This document shows, in pieces, positions 8,181-15,450 of a DNA stretch of 64,000 bases. The notes beneath the pieces are model-generated. The model was not told the DNA's origin, did no database searches, and worked only from the letters and a program-made list of their open reading frames with translations. Position 1 is the first letter of the stretch. Each line of letters opens with the position of its first letter. The position numbers and the translations under genes were made by a program. Source of the DNA: Anaeromyxobacter sp. Fw109-5 (GTDB lineage Bacteria > Myxococcota > Myxococcia > Myxococcales > Anaeromyxobacteraceae); assembly GCF_000017505.1 (NCBI RefSeq), contig NC_009675.1:2852001-2916000 (forward strand). The letters are read 5' to 3'.

Positions 8181-8789
8181 TCAGCGCGCCACGAGGACGT
8201 GCTCCTCGGCGCGGTCCTCGACGTCCGCCGCGGTGCGCGTCATCTCCACGAGCGGGTTGTCGATCATCACGTGGTCGCCGCCGACGTTCCCCTCGCCGAC
8301 GACGACCTTCAGCGCGACCTGGGGGGACGTCGAGAGCCGCTCGCCCTGGACCCGCTTCGTCGGGGCGAGGACGAGCTTGTTCTGCCCGGGGCGGAGGTAG
8401 CGCGTGATCTCCATCACCACCTGCGGCTCGCTCGCCTTCACCTCCCGGATCCACTGAGCGTTGATGAAGATGGCGAGGTCGTACTGGGTGCCGGGCGCCG
8501 CGTGCTCCGTCGCGAGGAAGTAGCGGCGGGTGAGCGCCGCGGGCGCGGCCGCGCCGGTCACCCCGTCGGCGGGCGGCGCGGCGGATCGCTCGCCGGCCGC
8601 GTGCACGGCGTAGCCCCGCGCCTCGATGTGGACGTTCCCCTGCGCGTCGATGACGACGGTCGCGTTCTCGATGCGCTGGCTCGTCGCGCCGTCGATCGCG
8701 ACGCCGTTCAGCGTGATCGACGGGCCGGCGGCAGCGGGCACCGGCGCCGCGAGCGCGGCCGCGACGAGCGCGAGGGCGAGGGGGCGCAT
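8181..8789 (-). CDS. Secreted protein of unknown function
   Basis: 202 residues. The start MRPLALALVAAALAAPVPAAAG is a Sec signal peptide with cleavage likely near residue 21. The mature part is beta-rich (SITLNGVAIDGATSQRIENA, QGNVHIEARGYAVHA, RYLRPGQNKLVLAPTKR), compatible with a periplasmic or surface beta-sandwich, with no catalytic motif. It is the first gene of the run 8789-6496 that also holds the unknown protein, the PilF-like lipoprotein and the RodZ-like protein, which suggests an envelope role. No family name can be given. Confidence 0.75.
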   Translation of the reverse strand: MRPLALALVAAALAAPVPAAAGPSITLNGVAIDGATSQRIENATVVIDAQGNVHIEARGYAVHAAGERSAAPPADGVTGAAAPAALTRRYFLATEHAAPGTQYDLAIFINAQWIREVKASEPQVVMEITRYLRPGQNKLVLAPTKRVQGERLSTSPQVALKVVVGEGNVGGDHVMIDNPLVEMTRTAADVEDRAEEHVLVAR

Positions 8790-8887
8790 CCGTCGACTTG
8801 CTTAGCCCCGGCCCGCCTCGGAGGTCAAGAACACGGCCGATTTCGCGGCGGATGGCGCCACCCGCTCGCACGAGCGGCAGGGCGCCG

Positions 8888-9520
8888 TCACACGCCGCGC
8901 GCGTCGGGGCCCCAGATCACCTTGTGGATCTGCAGCGAGAGCCGCGCGTCGAGGCCGTCCCGGAGGATCCAGCGCGCGAGCTCCCGCGGCTCGACCTCGC
9001 CCCAGGCGGGCGAGAAGAGGAGGTGCGCCCGCCCCTCCAGCCGGTGGCGGCGCACGACGTCCACGGACCAGCGGTAGTCCGGCTCCGAGCACACGACGAA
9101 CTTCACCTCGTCCTGCGGCCGCAGGCCGTCGAGGTAGGCGAGGTCCTTCGCCTCCTCGCGGGAGCCGGGCGTCTTCACGTCCACGATGCGGATCGTCTCC
9201 GGCGGGAGCGCGTCGAGGGGTCGCTGCCCATGCGTCTCGACGGTCACCTCGTGCCCGCGGGCCACGAGCTCGCGGGCGAGCTCGGGCAGCTCCCGCTGCA
9301 GCATCGGCTCGCCTCCGGTGAGGCACACGAGCTTCGCCGGGTGACGCGCGATCTCGGCCAGGATCTCGGCGCGCGTGAGCTCACGGCCGCCGTGGAAGGC
9401 GTAGGCGGAGTCGCAGTAGCCGCAGCGCAGGTCGCAGCCGGTGAACCGCACGAACACGCAGGGGCGCCCCGCGCGCGTCCCCTCCCCCTGGAGGCTGAAG
9501 AAGATCTCGGTGACCCGCAT
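8888..9520 (-). CDS. queE: 7-carboxy-7-deazaguanine synthase
   Basis: 210 residues, radical-SAM fold. The start MRVTEIFFSLQGEGTRAGRP is typical of QueE, and the iron-sulfur motif CDLRCGYC (CX3CX2C) lies near residues 30-37, followed by LTGGEPMLQ for SAM binding. It converts 6-carboxytetrahydropterin to 7-carboxy-7-deazaguanine in the queuosine/deazaguanine pathway. No other queuosine gene is beside it here. Length is normal. Confidence 0.93.
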   Translation of the reverse strand: MRVTEIFFSLQGEGTRAGRPCVFVRFTGCDLRCGYCDSAYAFHGGRELTRAEILAEIARHPAKLVCLTGGEPMLQRELPELARELVARGHEVTVETHGQRPLDALPPETIRIVDVKTPGSREEAKDLAYLDGLRPQDEVKFVVCSEPDYRWSVDVVRRHRLEGRAHLLFSPAWGEVEPRELARWILRDGLDARLSLQIHKVIWGPDARGV

Positions 9521-9552
9521 CGGCGGGTCTTAACCGTTCGGACGCCCCGCTG

Positions 9553-10257
9553 TCACGGAGCCGGGCCCGAGGGCGCCGCCACCGGCGCGCGCGCGACCGC
9601 CAGCGCGGAGGGAGGCGTGCCCGCGCCGCGGCGGAGCTTGCGGTGCACGGCCTGCACGCGGCGGGGGTACGCGTGGAAGCGCTCCGGGATCGCGCCGTCG
9701 CGCAGGTAGCCGAGGATGCGGTTCGGGCCGGCGTTGTAGGCCATGAGCGCGACCTCCTCTCGCCCGAACGCGTCGAGCAGGCGCCGGAGGTAGCGGACGC
9801 CCGCCACCACGTTGGCGGCGGGATCGTGGAGATCGAGGTGCAGGAGGCCGGCGCGCTCGAGCTCGCGCCTCAGGGTGGGCTCGCGGAGCTGCATGAGGCC
9901 GCGCGCCCCGGCGCCGGAGATCGCCTGCGGGTCGAAGGAGGACTCGACCTGGATGAGCGCGAGGACGAGGAGCGGGTCGATGCGCGCGGCCTGGGCCTCC
10001 GCGACGATGGTGCGCGCGAGCGCCTGCCGGCGGGCTTCCGCGAGCGCCGGCATCCGGCGCCCGAGCTGCCTCTCGATGCGGGCGACGGCGGGCAGCGCGC
10101 CGCCGGCGGCGTCCACCAGGCTCGCCGCCGGTCCGAGCTCGGCCGGCGCCAGCTGGCGCGCCTCCTCCGAGAGCTCGCCCGGGAACGCGACCGCCGACGC
10201 CACGAAGGCGACGGCGACGGCGGCTCCGGCGAGCCCGTGGAGGCGCGGCGGCGTCAC
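9553..10257 (-). CDS. Lytic transglycosylase (SLT domain)
   Basis: 234 residues. An N-terminal hydrophobic stretch (about residues 9-25) is a signal peptide or anchor. The SLT domain spans about 80-205, with the catalytic glutamate in LIQVESSFDPQA, then GLMQLREPT and ALMAYNAGPN. The enzyme cleaves peptidoglycan between MurNAc and GlcNAc in the periplasm. The GTG start overlaps the stop of the phasin-like gene (GTGA, 4 bases), so it is translationally coupled to it. Its C-terminus ends in an Ala/Pro-rich stretch. Confidence 0.9.
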   Translation of the reverse strand: MTPPRLHGLAGAAVAVAFVASAVAFPGELSEEARQLAPAELGPAASLVDAAGGALPAVARIERQLGRRMPALAEARRQALARTIVAEAQAARIDPLLVLALIQVESSFDPQAISGAGARGLMQLREPTLRRELERAGLLHLDLHDPAANVVAGVRYLRRLLDAFGREEVALMAYNAGPNRILGYLRDGAIPERFHAYPRRVQAVHRKLRRGAGTPPSALAVARAPVAAPSGPAP

Positions 10258-10571
10258 TGCGCGTTCTTCTCCCTGGCCAGCGCCTCGACGCGCTCCGAGA
10301 TGGCCTCGAGCCGCTTCTCGAGGGCCTCGAGGTCCTCGCGGGAGGGCACGCGGAAGCGGCTCGTCGCGCGGCGGACCGCCTCGTCGAGGGTCCGCTCGAC
10401 CTCGCGCCGCTGCGTGGCGAGCCGCTCGCCGAAGTCCCGCGCGTGCCGCCGGACGTCCTCCGGCGAGAACCCGATGCGCGTGAGGACCTTCTCCGCCTCC
10501 TGCTCGGCGGCGTTCACGCCGGCGAGCGCGTGCGACCAGGCGTCCCTGAAGATCTCCTGCAGGTCCGCCAT
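10254..10571 (-). CDS. Phasin-like coiled-coil protein
   Basis: 105 residues, almost entirely alpha-helical. It has an aromatic N-terminus (MADLQEIFRDAWSHALAG) and a C-terminal coiled coil with regular charged heptads (REDLEALEKRLEAISERVEAL). This is the layout of PhaI/PhaF-type granule-associated proteins, which coat polyhydroxyalkanoate granules. The ATG at 10571 lies 2 bases after the stop of a second protein of the same type; longer upstream reading in this frame is only the shadow of that gene. The granule role is inferred from architecture. Confidence 0.65.
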   Translation of the reverse strand: MADLQEIFRDAWSHALAGVNAAEQEAEKVLTRIGFSPEDVRRHARDFGERLATQRREVERTLDEAVRRATSRFRVPSREDLEALEKRLEAISERVEALAREKNAQ

Positions 10572-10573
10572 GG

Positions 10574-11035
10574 CTACGCCCCCTCCCCCGGCTTCGCCCG
10601 CTTCGGCCGGCGCGCGCCCTTCTCGAACCGCCGCGCGAGCTTCTCGAGCTCGCGCGAGAGCTCCTGGACCTCCTCGCGCGTCGCGACCCCGAGGAACTGG
10701 ACCGCGCGCGCCTGCAGCTCGAGCATTCGCTCCAGCGCGTCCGACCGGAACGTCTCGGCCCGGTCGCGCCACCCGGCGGCGCGCTCGGCGCCCTGATCGC
10801 GCAGCCGCTCGAGGCGCTGCCTCACCTCCGGCAGCGAGAAGTCCTGACGCGACAGGCGGTGAACGATCTCCTCGATGTCCTTCCGGCTCGCACGCCCGCG
10901 GTCCACCAGGTCCTTCAGCACCCGCTGTGCCTCCTCCTCGATGAGCTCGAAGCGCGCCTGCGCAGCGACGAGCGGCTCTCGCAGGAACTCCGGGACCTTG
11001 AGCTTTCCGTTGTCAGTCTTCTGTGCCTCGGCCAT
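10574..11035 (-). CDS. Phasin-like coiled-coil protein
   Basis: 153 residues, helical and rich in Glu/Arg/Lys, with a C-terminal coiled coil (EEVQELSRELEKLARRF) and a basic tail. Architecture matches the poly(hydroxyalkanoate) granule-associated family; VATREEVQEL is a typical segment of it. It is followed at 2 bases by a shorter relative and then a lytic transglycosylase. A clear AGGAGG sits 5 bases before the ATG at 11035. An earlier in-frame start would add residues beyond this site and is not needed. Confidence 0.7.
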   Translation of the reverse strand: MAEAQKTDNGKLKVPEFLREPLVAAQARFELIEEEAQRVLKDLVDRGRASRKDIEEIVHRLSRQDFSLPEVRQRLERLRDQGAERAAGWRDRAETFRSDALERMLELQARAVQFLGVATREEVQELSRELEKLARRFEKGARRPKRAKPGEGA

Positions 11036-11225
11036 GTCATCCTCCTGGGGGCGGCGGTGTATTCGAAGGGGATCTCGACCCCCGGCGCCGACCACAGGTA
11101 ACGCGTCGCGTCAGCACACGTCAAACGACCCAGCGGTGCTTCAGGGCGACGGACCCTACATGTGTGGCACCTCTCCGGCCAGGGGAAATTGCCCCCGGCG
11201 GGTCGGCACCTCACCTAGGGATGGG

Positions 11226-12317
11226 TCAGACGCCTGCCCGCTCGGCCGTCTCGACGTCGGCGCCCACCGCCTCGGCGACGGTGCGGAAGCCGTCGCGGGC
11301 GAGCAGCCTCGCGAGGCCGTCGTTCAGGCGCCGCACGAACCCCGGCCCGCCGTAGACGAGGCCGGTGTAGACCTGCACGAGCGTCGCGCCAGCGCGGATC
11401 TTGGCGTAGGCGCCCTCCGCGTTCATCACGCCGCCGCACCCGACGATGGGCACCCGACCCGCCGCGCGGATGTAGCAGCGCCGCACCACGCTCGTGGCGA
11501 GTGCCTCGAGCGGCGCTCCCGAGAGCCCGCCGGCCTCACGGGCGCGTGGGTGACGCTCGACCCCCGCCCGCGAAAGGGTCGTGTTCGTCGCGACGATGCC
11601 GGACACCCCGGCGTCGATCGCCACGTCCACCGCCTCGTCGAGCGCGGTCGGGGAGAGGTCGGGGGCGAGCTTCACGAGGAGCGGCTTGCCCGGCGCCCGC
11701 TCGCGGAGCCTCCCCGCGCAGGCGCGCAGCAGCGCGTCGAGCTGGTCGCGCTCCTGGAGCTGGCGCAGCCCCGGGGTGTTCGGCGACGAGATGTTCACGA
11801 CGAGGTAATCGGCGTACGGGTGGAGCCGGTCGATGCAGGCGAGGTAGTCCGCCGCCGCGTCCTCGTTGGGCGTCGTCTTGTTCTTCCCGACGTTGACGCC
11901 CACCGGGCCCATCCGCGCCGTGGCGGGGACGCCGGCGAGGCGGCGCGCGCACACCTCGGCCCCGGCGTTGTTGAAGCCCATCCGGTTGACGAGGGCGCGG
12001 TGCTCGACGAGGCGGAACAGCCGCGGCGGCTCGTTGCCGGCCTGCGGCCGCGGGGTGATGGTCCCGATCTCCACGTGCGAGAAGCCGAGGGCGAAGAGCC
12101 CCGCGATCGAGGCGTCGCCCTTGTCGAAGCCGGCGGCGAGGCCGATGGGGCCGTCGAAGTCGAGCCCGAGGCAGGAGACGCGGAGCTCCGGCGGCACCGC
12201 GGGACGGCGCAGCCGCGCCAGCCCCGGCGGCACGCGGTGCAGCGCGCCGTGCGCGAGGCGGTGGGCGCGCTCGGGGTCGAGGTGGAACAGGGTCCAGCGC
12301 AGGGCGGGCCAGATCAT
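11226..12317 (-). CDS. pyrD: Dihydroorotate dehydrogenase (quinone), class 2
   Basis: 363 residues. Signatures in order: an amphipathic N-terminus (MIWPALRWTLFHLDPERAH) for membrane association, GLAAGFDKG, NRMGFNNAG, GVNVGKNKTTP, VNISSPNTPGLRQLQ with the catalytic serine, KLAPDLS, TNTTLSR, and GCGGVMNAEGA/VQVYTGLVYGGP for FMN. It oxidises dihydroorotate to orotate and passes electrons to the quinone pool. A TATCTC box ends 10 bases before the ATG. Length is usual for class 2. Confidence 0.96.
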   Translation of the reverse strand: MIWPALRWTLFHLDPERAHRLAHGALHRVPPGLARLRRPAVPPELRVSCLGLDFDGPIGLAAGFDKGDASIAGLFALGFSHVEIGTITPRPQAGNEPPRLFRLVEHRALVNRMGFNNAGAEVCARRLAGVPATARMGPVGVNVGKNKTTPNEDAAADYLACIDRLHPYADYLVVNISSPNTPGLRQLQERDQLDALLRACAGRLRERAPGKPLLVKLAPDLSPTALDEAVDVAIDAGVSGIVATNTTLSRAGVERHPRAREAGGLSGAPLEALATSVVRRCYIRAAGRVPIVGCGGVMNAEGAYAKIRAGATLVQVYTGLVYGGPGFVRRLNDGLARLLARDGFRTVAEAVGADVETAERAGV

Positions 12318-12372
12318 CGGGGCCCGAGAGATACCGGATGGCGGGCGAGGATGCGAGGGCGTTCGGGCGTCC

Positions 12373-12438
12373 CTCGGCTTCGCCTGTCCTGAGCGTAGAG
12401 GCCGGAGGCCGCGGAGTCGAAGGCTCGGGATGAGCGGC
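12373..12438. repeat. Dispersed palindromic repeat between rimI and pyrD
   Basis: Contains the blocks CCTGAGCGTAG, GCGGAGTCGAAGG and CTCGGGATGAGCGG. The same blocks, slightly changed, occur twice inside the TPR protein gene at 48654-48812. It fills most of the 130-bp gap between the rimI stop and pyrD start. Nothing else is visible in this gap. Confidence 0.55.
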
Positions 12439-12447
12439 CGCGCCGGT

Positions 12448-12927
12448 TCACAGCTCCAGCAGCATGACGATCGCGTCCTCTCCCTCCTCTTGATAGTAGT
12501 TCGGCCGGATCCCCACCTGGCGGTAGCCCAGGGAGCGGTACAGCTCGAGCGCGGGCAGGTTGGAGCGCCGCACCTCGAGCGTGGCCACCGTCGCGCCGCG
12601 CGCCTTCCCGGCGACGTGCGCCTCGACCATGAGCGCGCGCCCGACGCCCGCGCGCCGCGCCTCCAGCGCCGTCGCGATGTTGAGGATGTGCACCTCGTCG
12701 TGGACGAGCCAGAACACGACGTACCCGAGGACGCGCTCCTCGACCTCCGCGTCGCGCTGGACCGCGAGGAGGATGTGGGACCACGCGTGCCCGAGCTCGC
12801 GGGCGAGCAGGTCGCGCGACCACGGATGGCGGAAGCCGGCGCGCTCGATGTCCTCGACGCGATCGAGGTCCTCCGGCCGCATGCGGCGGAACTCGAGCTC
12901 GGCGAGGGGGGGCGCGGGACGGCGCAC
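12448..12927 (-). CDS. rimI: GNAT acetyltransferase, probable ribosomal-protein S18-alanine N-acetyltransferase
   Basis: 159 residues. GNAT core with the acetyl-CoA loop RRAGVGRALM (about 95) and the RimI-like segments MRPEDLDRVEDIERAGFRHP, NIATALEARRAGVG and YRSLGYRQVGIRPNYYQ. RimI acetylates the N-terminus of S18. The GTG start lies 2 bases after the stop of the SurA-like gene. Substrate assignment rests on the NYYQ(E)-type ending and length; a related acetyltransferase cannot be excluded. Confidence 0.83.
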   Translation of the reverse strand: MRRPAPPLAELEFRRMRPEDLDRVEDIERAGFRHPWSRDLLARELGHAWSHILLAVQRDAEVEERVLGYVVFWLVHDEVHILNIATALEARRAGVGRALMVEAHVAGKARGATVATLEVRRSNLPALELYRSLGYRQVGIRPNYYQEEGEDAIVMLLEL

Positions 12928-12929
12928 CG

Positions 12930-13586
12930 CTACGGCCCTTCCTTCCGGAGCGAGTCGAGGACGCGGACGTCGGCGCGGCCGCGCAGCTCCGCCACCAGCT
13001 CGTGGACCTCGGCCCGCGCGCGCTCCTCCTCGAGCTGGGCACGCGCGGCGGCGCGCGCCGGGGCGGGCGCCTCGGCGGCGCCGTTCGCCGCGAGCCAGCG
13101 ATCGATCTCCTCGTCCCCCACCCGCGCCCCGCGGCCGACGCGGCTCTGCACGTACCGCTCGACCCGCACCATCCGGGCGAGCGTGGCGAGCAGCTCCTCG
13201 TCCGTGAGCTCCGACGCCGCCAGGAAGCGCGCGTAGGCCTCCGCCGAGCCGAGCTGCGCGCGGAACCGCGCGGCGGCGGCCTCCACCGCCTCGCGCTCGA
13301 TCTGGTCGAGCCCCAGGCGCGCGGCGTCGTCGGAGAGGAGCATCTGATCGAGCAGCCAGTCGAGCGCCGCCCGGAGCGCCTCCGCGTCGAGGGGCTGCGT
13401 CGCGGCGGCCGCGGCGCCGCGGGAGACGAGCGCGACGCGCGCCTCCTCCTCGAGCTTGGTCAGGGTGATCAGCCGGGGCGGCGCGCCGGGCGGGTTGCGC
13501 ACCACGGCCACGACCTCCTCCACGACGCGCGGCGCGGTCGCGGGGGGAGCGGCGGCGAGCAGCGTCGCGGCGAGGAGCGAGACCAT
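12930..13586 (-). CDS. Exported SurA-N-like protein without PPIase domain
   Basis: 218 residues. A signal peptide (MVSLLAATLLAAAPPATA) is followed by a beta strand and a helical region resembling the chaperone part of SurA (LITLTKLEEEARVALVSRG, LDWLLDQMLLSDDAARLG, ELLATLARMVRVERYVQSRV). No parvulin domain follows, so any role would be as a periplasmic chaperone. The ATG at 13586 is chosen because a TACAAT box (13592-13597 region) ends 7 bases upstream of it and overlaps the alternative ATG at 13595. It is divergent from the DnaJ-like gene. Confidence 0.65.
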   Translation of the reverse strand: MVSLLAATLLAAAPPATAPRVVEEVVAVVRNPPGAPPRLITLTKLEEEARVALVSRGAAAAATQPLDAEALRAALDWLLDQMLLSDDAARLGLDQIEREAVEAAAARFRAQLGSAEAYARFLAASELTDEELLATLARMVRVERYVQSRVGRGARVGDEEIDRWLAANGAAEAPAPARAAARAQLEEERARAEVHELVAELRGRADVRVLDSLRKEGP

Positions 13587-13684
13587 GGTCCCCATTGTAG
13601 TGCGAGCACGCGGGGCGGCGCGACGCCGCGCCCGGTCCGGGAAGGCGCGTTGACGGACCCTCCCGATGCGTTACGTTTCCCTCC

Positions 13685-14647
13685 GTGCCCCAGCACGACC
13701 TCTACGAGATCCTCGGCGTCCCGAGGAGCGCGACAGGCGAGGAGATCAAGAAGGCGTACCGGCGGCTCGCGAAGAAGTACCACCCGGACGTGAACCCCGG
13801 GGACAAGGCGGCGGAGGAGAAGTTCAAGGAGGTCACCGCCGCGTTCGAGGTGCTCTCCGACGCCAAGCGGCGGAAGCTGTACGACGAGTTCGGCGCCGAC
13901 GCGCTCCGCACCGGCTTCGACGAGAAGCGGGCGGAGGAGTACCGCCGCTGGAAGAGCCACGGCTCCCCCTCGGGCGGGATGCCCTTCGACTTCGGCGACT
14001 TCCGCACCGTCAACGTCGGCGACTACGGCGCCTTCGACTTCGGCTCGATCTTCGGCGATCTCTTCGGCGGCGCGCCGGGCCCTCGCGGGCGCGTGCGCCG
14101 CGGGCCCATCCCTTCGTCCGGCGTGAGCGCGGAGGCGGAGATCGAGGTCTCTCTTCGCGAGGCCGTGCTCGGCGGCGAGCGCGATCTGCGCGTGGACGGG
14201 CGCACGCTGCGGGTGAAGATCCCGCCCGGCGTGGCGGACGGCTCGCAGATCCGGCTCGCCGGACAGGGCGGCGCCGGCGCGCACGGCGGGCCGGCGGGAG
14301 ACCTGTACCTGAAGGTGAGGCTCCGCGAGCACCCGCGGGTGAGGCGGGACGGCAAGGACCTCTACCTCGACCTGCCCGTCACCGTGCCGGAGGCGGTGCG
14401 GGGTGCCGAGGTGACGCTCCCCACGTTCGAGGGCGCGGTGCGGCTCCGCGTCCCGGCGGGCGCGCAGAGCGGGACGCAGCTCCGCCTGCGCGGCAAGGGG
14501 CTCCCGGACCTCCGCGGCGGGCCGCGTGGCGACCTCTACGCGGTGGTGCAGCTCGTGCTCCCGAAGGGCTCCGAGGCGCTGGGCAAGGCCGTCGAGTCGC
14601 TCGAGGCCCTGTACGAGGAGGATCCGCGGGCGGGCATCTCGTTGTAG
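13685..14647 (+). CDS. DnaJ-class co-chaperone, CbpA type
   Basis: 320 residues. The J domain covers residues 4-70 with the HPD motif at 33-35, which stimulates DnaK ATPase. A Gly/Phe-type linker follows, then the two DnaJ C-terminal beta domains (from about 140: [38 protein letters not shown]). There is no CxxCxGxG zinc module, so it is CbpA-like rather than true DnaJ. The GTG start lies 7 bases after a TACGTT box whose partner TTGACG (13650-13655) is 16 bp further up; the mRNA would be leaderless. It precedes a HEAT-repeat gene by 24 bases. Confidence 0.9.
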   Translation: MPQHDLYEILGVPRSATGEEIKKAYRRLAKKYHPDVNPGDKAAEEKFKEVTAAFEVLSDAKRRKLYDEFGADALRTGFDEKRAEEYRRWKSHGSPSGGMPFDFGDFRTVNVGDYGAFDFGSIFGDLFGGAPGPRGRVRRGPIPSSGVSAEAEIEVSLREAVLGGERDLRVDGRTLRVKIPPGVADGSQIRLAGQGGAGAHGGPAGDLYLKVRLREHPRVRRDGKDLYLDLPVTVPEAVRGAEVTLPTFEGAVRLRVPAGAQSGTQLRLRGKGLPDLRGGPRGDLYAVVQLVLPKGSEALGKAVESLEALYEEDPRAGISL

Positions 14648-14671
14648 AACCTCCGGCCACGGAGGCTAGGG

Positions 14672-15421
14672 ATGGGACTTTTCGATCTGTTCGGCTCGAA
14701 GGAGGAGCGTGAGCGCGGCGCGCTGAAGAAGCTCGCGAAGCGCGTGACGGAGCGCTACGGGCCGCCCGAGAACCGGCAGAAGGCCATCCAGCAGCTCGGG
14801 GAGATGGCCACGCCCGCCGCGCTCTCGACCCTCTGCCTGCGGTTCACGGTCCGCTCCGAGCCCGGGATCACCGACGACGAGGAGAAGGAGACGACGCGCC
14901 GGCTCCTCGTCGAGGCGCGGGAGGCGGCGGCCGGGCCGCTCGAGGCGTTCGTCCGCGAGCAGGAGTCCGGGATCGCCTGGGGGCTGCGGGCGCTCGCCGA
15001 CATCGTGCCGCCGGCGCGCCTCTTCGAGATCGTCGTGCGTGAGCTCGCCCGGCTCGGGCGCGAGTACAGCCGCGATCCCGAGAAGAAGCTCGTCCTGCTC
15101 ACCTGGCTCGTCGAGCACCACGCGGGCGCGACGAGCGGCGAGCTCGAAGGGGCGCTCCTGCCGCTCCTCGAGGACTTCTCCGACGACGTCCGCATCAGCG
15201 CGACCCGGGCCATCGCGCGCCTCGCCCCCGGCGAGGCCGGCCGGGACGGCCTCATCCAGCTCCTGCTGCGCGATCGCGACAACGCCCGGGTGCGCGGCGA
15301 GGTGCTGGAGGCGCTCGCGCAGCTCGGCGCCGACGTGAAGGGCCACCGCCCCAGCGTCGAGGCCCTGCTCGTGGAGCCGTTCTTCCTCGACCGCGAAGGG
15401 CGCGTGAAGAAGCGCGGCTGA
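14672..15421 (+). CDS. HEAT-repeat protein
   Basis: 249 residues, soluble and fully helical. The N-terminus (MGLFDLFGSKEERERGALKK) is amphipathic. Repeats resembling HEAT units are visible at about 25-60, 160-190 and 195-235 (DDVRISATRAIARLAP, NARVRGEVLEALAQLGAD). Such proteins are scaffolds; no partner can be named. It lies between the CbpA-type co-chaperone and plsB on the same strand, 24 bases after the first and 29 before the second, though plsB appears to have its own promoter. Confidence 0.8.
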   Translation: MGLFDLFGSKEERERGALKKLAKRVTERYGPPENRQKAIQQLGEMATPAALSTLCLRFTVRSEPGITDDEEKETTRRLLVEAREAAAGPLEAFVREQESGIAWGLRALADIVPPARLFEIVVRELARLGREYSRDPEKKLVLLTWLVEHHAGATSGELEGALLPLLEDFSDDVRISATRAIARLAPGEAGRDGLIQLLLRDRDNARVRGEVLEALAQLGADVKGHRPSVEALLVEPFFLDREGRVKKRG

Positions 15422-15450
15422 GCCCTCGTCCGAGGCGTTACACTCCCGCC

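Noticed and set aside
8865-8887. Terminator after queE
   Set aside because: No stable hairpin could be drawn in the short gap.
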